DNA from: Darksidea phi
Lineage: Eukaryota; Ascomycota; Dothideomycetes; Pleosporales; Lentitheciaceae
Direction: 5' to 3'
Length of the DNA: 64,000 nucleotides
NCBI GenBank assembly: GCA_030770425.1
Contig: JASJFT010000122.1
Location: 1-64,000 of the forward strand
The notes under the pieces: model-generated
Databases searched by the model: none
Told to the model about the DNA's origin: nothing
What the model saw: only the letters and a program-made list of their open reading frames with translations
Part shown: piece after piece, positions 22,851 to 33,454 of the stretch
How positions within the stretch are numbered: position 1 is the first letter of the stretch
Layout of the letters: each line of letters begins with the position of its first letter
Program-made: the position numbers and the translations under genes

Positions 22851-24889
22851 TCATCCAAATACCCTTTCCAAAAACCGATTGAACCTGTTCTCCTCTTTCG
22901 CCTCCACAAAATTCCGCGTATAACGTTCAATGTCTGCCAAATCCTGCTGCAGATCGACCTCATGCGCGCGCTTGAACTTCGTCTTCTTGATGAACTTCCA
23001 TCCAAGGAAAAGGACAGGGAAGAGGAATATCATGAAGTACCTAGCGGTTCATTAGCACATGGCCCACACATTCCAAGCTGTGGATTATGACTTACGAGAA
23101 CAAGAAATCTGGAACGTTCCAGTAGCCGTCCAATGGCAAAAAGACCGTATAGCCGCCCACAAAAGCCATGATAAACGTGCCAATCATGCCGTAATACGCT
23201 GCAAATGGCTGCCAAAAGCCCTTAAACGGCAGCTTGTTCCGATCAAGGCCCTGAACCTGACACGCCTTGTAAAAGCGCAGAAATGTGAAGCACATAACAC
23301 TGAAGTTGATGAGCTGCGACGCAGTCACCAAGCTCACGAACCAACTCAATACCTTCGCCGAGTTATTGCCAAGCTGGAGGAAAGAAAGCATAGCGAAGAC
23401 TAGAACGACGAGTACGCAGATCCACGGCACACCTTGCTTGGTGGTCTTGATCAGGATCCTAGGAGCCTTGCCTTCGAGCGCGAGACCGAAGAGCGACCGC
23501 GATGCGCAGTAGACGTACGAGTTTCCGGCGGAGAAAGCGGAGGCGAGAACCATGGCATTGACGACGTGGGGAAGACCTTCGATGCGCAGGCGGTTCATAG
23601 CGACGACGTAGGGGGAGGCTGCGGCTCCAGGTTTCCCTTCTTTGAAGGCAGCTGCCATTTCGGGGTCGTTGTATGGGACGTTGATACCAACGCACAAGCT
23701 GCCGAGGACAAAGAAGCATGTTAAACGGTAGAAGACAGCCTTATATGCTCGCGGCATTATCTTACGAGGGTTTTCCGCCTCGCCGGCGGCCATGGAGACG
23801 TAGTCAGGCCCGGCGATGGTGAAGGATGCGAGGATCAAGCATTGCAGGAAACCGAGGAATCGGCCTAAGTTTCCAGTGTAGTACAGCTCCGCAAACGAGC
23901 CTGGATTGTTCCAGTACCGGAAGCCGTAGCGGTCCTTCATAGGGTTGCCTCCCAGCATGGAGATGAAGGTGAAGATGATCAAGCCGATAATAAGTAAGAC
24001 TTTGCCGAGGGCAGCCCAGAACTCCGTTTCGCCGTACCTAGGACCGATCAGTGACGATGGTTCAACTGAAATTCCTAGTTTAACATTTTGCGTACCATTT
24101 GACGGCCATAAGATTAATCAAGCTTTCTTGGTCAGCGAGGTTTACACTGCCGAAGCGTATACAACGTACCCATACAGGGCGATAACAATCGCAATTATTA
24201 CACCCGTGGGCACCACGTCGCTCCAGAAAGTGATGATGACATTGCACGCAACGATTTCGAACGGCACCAATGCAGCTTCGAAAACGAAGAAGTTCCATCC
24301 TGCAGCCACGCCGAAAGCGTCATCTACGTAGCGACCGGCGAAACGAATAAAGGGCGAAGAGATGGGCAGGTACGAAACCATCTCAGCCATGCCTATGGAG
24401 GAGTTTTAGTAAGGAGTTCGCGCATTGGGCCGGTGGTTCAGGGTAGGAGTGCGTTGGGCAAGTTCCGGACATGGTGCGATGGGATATGCTGCGTTGGGAC
24501 GATCTCACATAATGTAACCGCCAAAATGAATGTGCACCTGACTTTGTCAGCTTGCTTAAGACAAATTTTTAGACTGCGGTGCGAGCAAACACTTACCAGA
24601 AGGTAAAAGCTAGAAACAAGCTTCCCGGGCCACCATTCATCAACCCATTACCAATCTGCACATACAAGGCAGTGCCAATTGTACCGCCAATACCAATAAG
24701 CTGAATGTGACGCGGTTTCAGTTTTCGATGAGTCGTATCGTAGATGGGGCCGACCGATCCCACTTCGGACGGCCGCCGAGGTGGGCTATCAACGCCAACC
24801 CCCTTCTCTGCGTCGATGCTGGTGGGTTTTTCATTGTTGAAGTACTGCGGCGGCGCATGATCGATGCCAGAAGAAGCCATTGCTACCAA
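22851..24889 (-). CDS. Amino acid permease (APC superfamily, YAT family)
   Basis: A plasma-membrane amino acid/proton symporter. Six exons: 24889-24597, 24537-24509 (29 nt), 24392-24170, 24122-24096 (27 nt), 24037-23096 and 23040-22851, giving 567 aa. All five introns are GT-AG and every join restores the family sequence, for example LYG/LINLMAVKW/YGETEFWAALGKV. The first membrane segment carries the YAT signature HRKLKPRHIQLIGIGGTIGT. Further features are CMAEMVSYLPISSPF, the substrate-region motif FTIAGPDYVSMAAGEAENPR and SAFSAGNSYVYCASRSLFGL, with about 12 hydrophobic segments in all. The hydrophilic C-terminal tail (VDLQQDLADIERYTRNFVEA) resembles fungal general/dicarboxylic amino acid permeases. 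Substrate range cannot be told from sequence. Confidence 0.9.
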
Positions 24890-27001
24890 AATCTTCGGAC
24901 TGAGTACTAGAACTCAGCGCAGAGCTTTGAGAAGAAGTGAGAAGAACTGCACGTTGAACTGCATGTGCGAGCTCCAGCGGTGTAATATGTGCTAAAAGCT
25001 TAGGGTGATCGCGAGCAAGGGCTCTGGTTGTTGATAGGAAGATACCAAGAGCCGTGTAGCACACCATGTGCGACGCGCAACAAATGGCGCGGGGGGTGCT
25101 GTACATAATCCTTTCTGTGAATTTTAGCGTGCGATAAACTGCCAGGCCAATGTGCATCAGTGCACAATCCGCAGGTGTTGGGAAGCCCAAACCCTTGTCT
25201 CTCGCCTTTTGGATGCTGGCGCACTAGTTGCGTGTGGCGAGATAGATGATGCCTTCGAGGAATAGCTTCCGCACTACTCGTCAGCCTTCCGCTTTTGTCT
25301 TGGGATGGCAGGAGAAATTGCGGAGCATGCGGGTTGTTGTTGGTACGCACTCCGTTCAATGCGTTGGGCTCTGACCTTCTTTTCGCACATCTAATCGCGA
25401 CTTTCCCTAGTTCTTGCATTTTTGAATCGCGTGCCATGGAAAAGACCCCCATCGACCGGCTTACCATGTGGTTACATGAGAAGGTCGCAGGTCGTTACCA
25501 AAAGATTCCCTAGGTCGGTCTCCCCGACTGCGCCGTCTTCTTGGAATCAGCTGCCGTCAAACTCTTGCCTTCTTGGCCGTTCCAATCGTCATCCTTGTGA
25601 GGCTCGCCCGCCGAGCATCGAGTCATTTGGCGACGCTGGGCGGACGGTTGACGACGCTTCGTTCTCTTCTCTGCGCCCGCCACAGCTTGTTTCTAGTTCA
25701 GCTGTAAGATCACCAACGGCAGGCAAGTGCCTCTCAATTGAACGAAAAGACTTAGGTTGCGATCTACAACAGTATCTCGGTTGACGATCAACAGACCCTG
25801 CATTTAGGCGGGTTGTAGTACCCTGTTACGTTCGAGCGCGTTAGATAGATAGCATGTCATCGCGCTGACGTTGGGTGCCTTATATCTTAGGTAGCCGTGG
25901 GATTTCATTTCCTTGGTCGCGGGTTGCACACATGGAGGAGCTATGCGCGTTATGCGGTCCATGCTCAGAAGAGCCTGAATACGCCAATTGAACTTCGTCC
26001 GCTAGCCTTCGATCTTGCTGGACTTGCGGGCAGCCTATGGAGGGTGAACGAGATTTCGTATTACATCTATAAAGGTGAGCTGGACGTCGAGCAGATGGTG
26101 ATACCCAACCTATTCCACTGGAATCCACACCGCTGGGTTTCAGTTAAGAATGTTGCTATGGAGTGCGTTTCTCATAGTCTCGCATGACGCGCGTATCGCG
26201 TGCGCCCCGAAATGTTCTAGTATTCGATTTGGATGGAACCATGTTGGCGTTCGCGCGATTGCCATGCTCCATGGCTGAAGTCACACTCAGTGCTGCAGCT
26301 TTTTCTAAACGACACTGTATGCCGCGCTAATACTAGGGTCAATGCAGCTTGATCAAGTAGTTGTGGTCCGGCGACGGACGTAAGCTGAACGCTCATAGTT
26401 CCAGGCCTCGTTAGCCGCGCATGCAGAGTGCAGCTTGAGAAATGGAGCGTCTACCCACTCGACCTGAGATGAAGAGGTAAGCACATTACGTGAACGAAGC
26501 GGCTGGCGAGCATTTGAGGGAGTGTAGATGAGAGAAAAAGTAATAAAGAGCCGACTTAGTTACACATTAACCATTGGGGTCAGGATTAATTGATGGAGTG
26601 AGTGAGCCATGTAATCGGGAAAGGAACGGCTCTTCCGTGGCCGGTCCGGGTATGCTACCTTGCGATATGTACTCGAACTTCAATGAACAAAAAAAACCTT
26701 CGCTGTGCGTTTTTGTAGCATTTAATGTAGACTCCTCGACTCGGAGGTCCAAACCAAAGTAAGCCAGGGTCAAGCTCACCAAGGTTCAGACTCAAGGGCC
26801 AAAGTCTAGGTAAAGGGCAAAGCAAGAATTTTGTTTATACAATCTCCTAGTTAAGGAGTGTAAGAACATGATCATCGGATCAAACCAAAAGCTAAAAGTC
26901 GCCACCAAAACCATCGTTGCCTACCGCCGCATTGCACCTCCCGTCCACCTTCCCCACCTTCCCGCCATAACACACTTTCAAACCTCGACACCTCTCTACA
27001 A
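24890..27001. other. Gene-poor stretch
   Basis: The first few hundred bases probably hold the permease promoter. The rest has only short, unrelated frames (for example plus 25422-25784 and 25897-26187) without family signatures. I see no intact gene, tRNA or clear transposon. Confidence 0.55.
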
Positions 27002-27363
27002 TCAATTATCATTTAAAAAGCTAGTAACAACCTCCACGGCCCCCGTAAGCTTCTTATGGAAGTTGATATGATGGCTGGCTCCGGGATGAATATTCAACTG
27101 CAACGGCTTAGCATTCTTGTACAGTGTCTTAGCCGGCTCCTCAAAGATCCACGGGCACCACCTATCGCAGACAATATAGTCCTCCTTGCCTGAGATATGC
27201 AGAGCAGACTTGTCCCACAACCGCGATCCTCCGCTGCACCTTTCCATCCGCGGTCACCCTCCAACTCCTTTTCCATGCACCAATTGCCATAGCCTGAACT
27301 GCAACAATCGCAATAGCCAGCAATGAGCTCGGCGAACACCTTGCGGTGCTTGTCCGTCAGCAA
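27002..27363 (-). pseudogene. Alpha/beta-hydrolase C-terminal relic
   Basis: Reading the minus strand, the first part (about 27363-27240) encodes KHRKVFAELIAGYCDCC and MEKELEGD. A different frame (27247-27002) then encodes LHISGKEDYIVCDRWCPW, and further on HPGASHHINFHKKLTGA and VVTSFLND before a stop. Together they resemble the last quarter of a fungal alpha/beta-fold hydrolase: the acid-loop strand HISGKEDYIV and the catalytic-histidine segment GASHHINF. The nucleophile half is absent and a frame change lies between the pieces, so this is a decayed remnant. The family assignment rests on remembered motif patterns only. Confidence 0.5.
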
Positions 27364-28001
27364 ACACTTTTGGCTATGACTTGGCGCTTGTATGCCTCCT
27401 GTTTAAGGTTTTGTTCTCGTTTGCAGCCTTGTCGACTGCGTGTTCATAACACCTGGTCCTCTCCGATACCTTGACCTGGAGGCACTTGAGAAAAGCTGGA
27501 GTATATACGGCAATAGCGAAAAGCAACGCCGGCACGAATGAAAGGGTGAAAGGGAAAAAGCGAAAAAAGAAGGGGTTAGGGATGATCTCACAAATATTTA
27601 GGCAAACGGATACGAACCTGCAAGAGGACGAGAGAGGCATAATGATAGAAGACATGGATTTTGAGGAGAAGCCATCTGATACGCTAAAGAACAATTTATT
27701 GGGGCCAGGCTCACACTCTGCAAGGCTCGCTGTACCATCTCTAGAGCCCGAGGCCCGGAGGCGTATTCAGATCGGCAGGTGCCTGAACCAGTTACCCAGG
27801 CAGGAGACGCGGTATGATCCTGGGAGCAAGAAACATTCCGAGGGATGAGCAGAGTGCGAGAAGGGCGCAAGAAATTCGTAAGGTTGAAGCAAAAGTAACA
27901 TGACAGTAACATTCTAGACAGAGGTTAGGCGTACGCTTGACAAAAGTATCTTTAGGCTCGTCGAATGGAAACAGTATTGCTTTTGTGGTCCAACTGTTCC
28001 T
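27364..28001. other. Non-coding stretch
   Basis: No supportable gene. A minus-strand frame at 27374-27694 ends in a helical, charged segment (VSERTRCYEHAVDKAANENK) that could be relic sequence. The 3' flank of the next minus-strand gene also lies here. Confidence 0.45.
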
Positions 28002-29823
28002 TCATGACCTGAGCGTGGGCCCTCGTTGTTGTGAAGTCGACCTGTACTGTGCAGGTGAAGCGCCTCGCGAACGACTACCAATGATAGGAAGAGCCTCTGT
28101 TAGTTCCTTGAGCGAAAAGGGTCGTGCATCTCTAATGTAGTCCAGCCCTTTGTTTCTTCTCTTTTGCTCCTCCGCTGGAGAAGGTGCATCGTTGTTAAAG
28201 AATTTAATGGGTAGCACAGGCCCTCCATAACCCGACATATCTTCTAACTCGGGTGGATGAACGATAGTCGTTTCTCTTCGTTCAAAACCTTCTGGAGTCA
28301 TATATGATATGTCGGAAACAACTTTTGGCTCTGTAATTCTTGGCAAGCGCAGAGGTGCGTTGCCCGCGGGGCTCTCCTTCTCACCAATGCACCACCTTTG
28401 GTCGTCTTTAGAGCGGCCTGGTATTTGATCTTCGTTTATCTCAACCAGATTACCATTCGCATCGTGGACGAAGTGACGAGGTGGTAAGAACTCGGTTTGG
28501 TACACAGGCTGGATCCGATGATAGACATCGTGGTTGTGGATCTCTCTGTATATTCGCTCTTCGCGGATGTGGTGTTCGTGAGGTTTAACGACTTCATGGG
28601 TCACGGCTATTATTGTGTCAGTTAAGCGATCTGGGTCAATACGACGTTATGCGATATTGAAATCGGCAACGAGGCGAGAAAAAAGCGCGTACCTGGAGCG
28701 GAACACGTGGACTTGTCGACATCTTCTGTGTTACTGGTATCGATCACTCCACTGAGGCCGGGTGCCACGTAACTGTCGCAACTGGCGAACTCCTGCTGTC
28801 CATCCATAACAGCACTCCGAAGATCGATCAGGCCATTATCGTGCCTTGATGCTTCCTCGTCAAGCTGTGACGAACTCACTGATCCTTGCATAGATTTCCG
28901 CCCTGTACGGGGCAGCTCGTCATCATCGCTACCCCTAGGGTTTCTCCTCTGTCGATTTCGTTGGAGGTCATCGCGTGCGATTCGGGATGGCCAGTCCTTC
29001 CGATTAGAAATTTGTTTCTGGGGGGTTTCCTTATGCGGTCGGATACTATCAATGAGACCGCCTTCAGTAGTTACGCCTGTCCCCAGCGCATATCTTGCCG
29101 CAGAGCCATCGGAACGAACTGAAGCTGGGGACCCAACCGAATCCACAGATATCTTCCTTACAGATCCATTCTGAGGAGCCGCAATGAACTTGCTTAAGTC
29201 GTTCTGGTCTGTCATACAATCAGCATTAGTTTTCGTAGAAAAAGCTTGGCTCGGTCATCGAGCCTCGCCAAGCGACTTCCTCGCAGGTCGCGGGCGGGTG
29301 GAGCGAGCAAGCTGGAAGGTTATTTACCAATGTGCTCATTGACGGCTTGGACGTCTATCTGACTCGGGACGGAACCGTGTCGAGACGACGAGCCATACAT
29401 GTCAATGTTCCGATCCGCAATGTCCTCACTGTGCTTCATCTCACTCGCTCCCACCAAATAACGAGTATCACCCCCAAGGCTCATATACCGTGAATCGGGA
29501 GGAGCGTGCTCTGGGGAGATGGCAGGCAAATAGGCTCTATAATCGTCCGCGATTGAACCGTCGACCTCTTCGGCGCTGAGCATACCATAGTCGTTGGCGG
29601 CAACGGGCGGTTCACTTCCGGGGCTGAACGGGCGCTGAGCAGACTCTCTTTGATTGTCATGTTGGGTGCTGCCGCTGAGACTTGACACGCGATCTTGAGT
29701 ACCAGAGGTGGTGCTGAAATGTCGCCCGTCCGGCGTTGCTGCTCCGGAGTCTTGTTTGGCATGCCGTTGGGTGTCTTTGCGTGAAGTGGATCTTCGTCTG
29801 AGGGATTTTAGTTTGCGCTGCAT
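28002..29823 (-). CDS. Fungal protein with C-terminal His-rich VKPHEH module
   Basis: Three exons: 29823-29328, 29208-28693 and 28606-28002, giving 538 aa. The start is the ATG opening MQRKLKSLRRRSTSRK; the codon six positions upstream is GTG. The first two thirds are polar, Ser/Arg-rich and probably disordered. The conserved part begins with exon 3: VTHEVVKPHEHHIREERIYR, then EIHNHDVYHRIQPVY and EFLPPRHFV. This is followed by short motifs (YMTPEGFERRETTIVHPPE) and a C-terminal SLKELTEALPIIG. The family recurs in Pezizomycotina without a known function. The VKPHEH module is shared with the divergent neighbour at 31177-32166. Introns are GT-AG, 119 and 86 nt. Confidence 0.75.
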
Positions 29824-31176
29824 GGGTAACTCGTGATGCACGTCCTGTCCCGTGCTGTTTAGGTGCTAAGGATGTGAATAATAGAGTTGGGTGAAAGGTG
29901 GTGTTTCGGAAGGGTGAGGTGCTCTGAGAGATCCGGCGCGTGGCAAGCCGATGACGGTTATGTGCATTTGACGACGTAGTGTTCAAATGTATAAGTAGGA
30001 GCCGCCACGACCAGTCTGGAAGGTCTCCCTCCGCTGCGTGCAACTAGTGCCTGCTTGGACAGTCTCAGTGCTCGCAGCGGCTTCACCTGGGCCTGACGTA
30101 TGCAACCCCCTCAGAATCACTTACGCCTCGCTCATCATTATCACCTCAAGGATCAAGGATCAAGGCTAGGCTACGCTAGGTGAAAGTATTGCGATTCCAC
30201 GCTGCACAAGTCCGTTTGGCGACCTTCGTCGGTGATCCCATAATGACGTGGACTTTTGGGAGGGGAGCCTGGCACTCAGCGAATGGCTGCGGTCTAAGAG
30301 GCCCGCGGGGTCCCTCTGATGCAAAGCACAGCCATGAAGACGCAGTTGGTGGTTCTATTGCCAGCGGTATGACGACAGGGGCGTCCCTCCATCGCGGGAG
30401 TGCCGCATTCCACGCAGCAGGATCGATGACGATCGTTGATCCGATGGCCGTGGTTTTGGTACGCTTAGCCTTGGGCGAACAGAGACGAGGTGCGTCGATT
30501 GGTGTCTTGTGTGCGCGGACACGCCAAAGATCCGTGGCGACATCGTTTACATGCGTCTCAGCTGGCGGCTTGCCGTGTGCACGGAGCGCCGCTAGCCCGA
30601 TCGGCTGCACCACCAGGGTTGATCACCTTTGTTTTCACTTCACACACCTCTTAGAGCGTCAACCACTGACTCAGATTATGTGTCCGCGGATATCACACCA
30701 TGGCATTTTGCATCCAAAAAGCAGGTAATTGCATGCGGGGCAGATGGGAATGAATGGGAAAGACCTGGCTAAGCTAATAGCGTATGAGCATCGCCACTCC
30801 TCGGATGGCGTTTGACGTGGAGATCGGAAGTTCCCTGGCGTACCTCTGCTCTCTGATGACGATTACCGCAATGCAAATTCCCGGAGCACAATCCTCTGCT
30901 AAGCTCTCGACCAATGGAAGGCCTTGTGGCTTGTCTCTGGGCCGTGTCACGGCGCATGTCAACAGCTTCCGGTGCCTCAGACCTTGGTCAAGAGGGTGAG
31001 GCGTAGGCTTCTCATTACGTCGACGACAGAGTGACCCATCCTATATAAAACAACCATCCCATCAGTATCGTCGTTCATAACAGCTCATTCCAACATACCT
31101 CTGATACTTACTCCTCTTCACTTCCAAGCAACTTTCATCTCTCAATCTCATTCAATTACATCACCACCTCACCGCA
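29824..31176. other. Divergent intergenic region between two VKPHEH genes
   Basis: These 1353 bp separate divergent genes. A TATA box serves the plus-strand gene. A small direct repeat (GGATCAA twice) and a GGCTAGGCTACGCTAGG imperfect palindrome lie at about 30151-30180. Larger frames here (for example 30180-30728) look fortuitous. Confidence 0.55.
31042..31050 (+). promoter_or_regulatory. TATA box of the VKPHEH gene
   Basis: TATATAAAA lies 127 bp before the start codon and is followed by a CT-rich leader. A strong TATA element fits an inducible, highly expressed stress-type gene; inducibility is inferred. Confidence 0.6.
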
Positions 31177-32166
31177 ATGGAGAAGGCCAAGGCAGCTGTC
31201 TCCGACTTCATGCACAAGTCTGGCAAGCACGACACTACAGTGCACGAGACCGTTGCACCAGCAGTGCAGCATGAGACTGTCAAGCCGCACGAACACGAGG
31301 ACGTCATCACCGCAGTTGATAAGGAGGTCCACCAGGACCACTACCACCGCACGGTCCAGCCTGTGAAAGACCGTGAGGTGCTTCCCGAACAACACACCGC
31401 CAGGCTAGGTGCCGTTCAGCACCGCGAGTTTGACCACCGCGACGTGGACGCGACGAAGAAGAACTTGGCCACCGAACAGCAAGCGTTTAGGGATGAACGA
31501 GTTGTGCAGGACAAGACTCACACCCAAAGTGTTGCCCCCGTAGTTGGTGGAGAGCATGTTCACCACGTAAGTTAGCCACACGTCTAGTGCAAATCAGTGC
31601 AAGTAGCTAACGTACCACAGCACATCCACGAAACGATCCAACCCGTCGTCCACAAGGAAACTGTTCAACCCTCCGTTGTTCACACTACAGTTCCCATCCA
31701 TGAAGTCCACCATAATGCTTCGAAGCATCACGAAACATCCCAGCTCCCCGCCATGTCTATGTCGGAGTTCAAGCAACAGGGAGGCGTGCTCGGCGGTCGT
31801 GAGGAGCGTTACGATGGCTTCGAAGGCGAGCCAAAGCACATTGGCGGTACCCTCAAGCATATGATGGACGGCAAGTCAAGCAAGCGCGACTCTGGACATG
31901 CTCACGGCTTGCATGAGGGAAGCATGCACGGCGACTTCGACCCGCTTGATGGTGGACACAGGAACAAACAGAACGCCAGTGGTTTGGCCGGAAGTACGGG
32001 CGCTGCTGGTGGTCTAGCGCACAACGATCATTCGCGCAGCGATGTGGGCACCACCACCGACGCTCCACGACGCCGAGCTAATTCATCGTCTTCAGAATCC
32101 GATTCTATGAGCGGCAAAAAGAAAGGCGGAGTCGGTAGCAAGATCAAATCTATGCTGGGAAAATAA
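31177..32166 (+). CDS. Hydrophilic His-rich stress/allergen-like protein
   Basis: Two exons, 31177-31566 and 31621-32166, giving 311 aa, with a 54-nt GTAAGT...CAG intron inside a His-rich stretch. The protein is very hydrophilic, without membrane segments. It repeats variants of H-E-T-V/I-x-P: TVHETVAPAV, VQHETVKPHEHEDV, HIHETIQPVVHKETVQP. It also has paired HRTVQPVKDREVLPEQH and PIHEVHHN motifs. The C-terminal third is Gly/His/Ser-rich and ends in a Lys-rich GKKKGGVGSKIKSMLGK. It belongs to a widespread ascomycete family that databases sometimes label allergen or LEA-like; desiccation or stress protection is inference. TATA box upstream; divergent from the related gene at 28002-29823. Confidence 0.8.
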
Positions 32167-32441
32167 ATAGGTGGAGCAGTATATCTCCCGTCCACTCCCC
32201 AGATAAGTTTAGCAATAAAGTCATCCGAATGTCAGTACATGCGAGTTGAACACTGTTCCGAATTTATGAAACTGTACGAATATAGTCTGGAGTCATAGTC
32301 ATTGATATTAAAATCAACTGATATCTTCTTAAGCTCAATTTTTGATGGTGAAACTGGTGAATATGCACGCACTTCTATAGTTCACTCAGCTATCATGCAT
32401 GTGGGAATGGGCAAGTGTAGACATGTACTTCAACCTGCTCC

Positions 32442-33075
32442 TCACAGTACCCTCTCAGCAATAGGTACCCACTCTTCAATCGCCCGGTCGGTAGGCACTA
32501 GCACAATCCTCCCACCAACCCAACCCCCCAACTCGCCTTCACCATCCAACTTTACCCCCGCATCTTCCACCAGCTTCTCAATCTGGGCAATACCACTCTC
32601 GTCTACCTTGGGACAATCATGACTACCACCCATTAGTCACGCCTCCTTCATTGTCCCATTTCCTGCCAAAAACTTACTACAAAAGCGAAAGATGCGGCAT
32701 ATACATCTCCTCGGCCCACTTCTCCGCATCCTTCTCGTCTGCATATCCCTCCACGGTTCTTCTGGCCACTTCTCCTGCTCTTCGCACACCCTCCTTCTTG
32801 ACTCTCACATACAATTTTCGGACAAATACCTCCTCGCTGTCCAATCGCCCAAACTTCACCTCTACCTCTTTCGCGCTCGGAAACGGCAGATCGTCGAGCC
32901 ATTTCTGCGGCGAGGAGCCGTATGCCTCGGGCTCGATCTGGGTCGTGAGCGTGATGTGTGGGATGAAGAGGTGTGGAGAAGAGAAGTGCGCTGCGGTCTT
33001 TTTGATGAGGGAGGTGAAGACCGGTTGTAGGGGGTGGTCCGCCGGTGGGAGGAGCCAGAGCGATGATCCTGGCAT
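32442..33075 (-). CDS. CPD1: 2',3'-cyclic-nucleotide 3'-phosphodiesterase (2H family)
   Basis: Two exons, 33075-32678 and 32622-32442, giving 192 aa; the 55-nt intron splits a Tyr codon after HLSLL. The product is a 2H phosphoesterase with both catalytic H-x-T/S motifs: HITL at residue 40 and HLSL at residue 128, in contexts FIPHITLTTQI and MYMPHLSLLYHD. It matches the Cpd1-like fungal cyclic phosphodiesterases, which hydrolyse ADP-ribose 1'',2''-cyclic phosphate, a by-product of tRNA splicing. WVGGRIVLVPTD near the C-terminus is typical. Length is slightly below yeast Cpd1. A cytosolic role is inferred by family. Confidence 0.85.
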
Positions 33076-33454
33076 CGTGGTGTTTGGAGTTGCGAAATCG
33101 TCTCGGGGGTGATTTAGTAGGTCAATGACGTTTCCATTCTAGGTTTAGTTCTGAGTGGCGGGGGGTATGCTCCGCGCGCCGAGCTGTTCACCAGCTTTCT
33201 TAATACTTGCTGAGAATGTACTGTTGTAGATAATCAATACTTAATACCTGTTCAGGGTTGCTGAATCTCAGAAATGCATCATAACCTGTTATCTCTCCTG
33301 TGTACAAACCTTTCGTGCGGACCTTATGAAAGAGACTCCCACTGTGCAAATCCAAAATAAATACATCACAACCCGAACGCCTTTAATTGCCATCACCCGC
33401 GTTCCGCTCCACTCGTTACTCGCACTCAGACCTACCCCTTCCCTCATCCCTCTT
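33076..33454. other. Intergenic region
   Basis: Promoter side of the phosphodiesterase gene and 3' flank of the MFS gene, both on the minus strand. Nothing else is seen. Confidence 0.6.

Noticed and set aside
30180..30728. 182-codon plus-strand frame in the divergent intergenic region
   Set aside because: No recognisable motif, and overlapping frames on the other strand are of similar length, as expected by chance in GC-balanced DNA.
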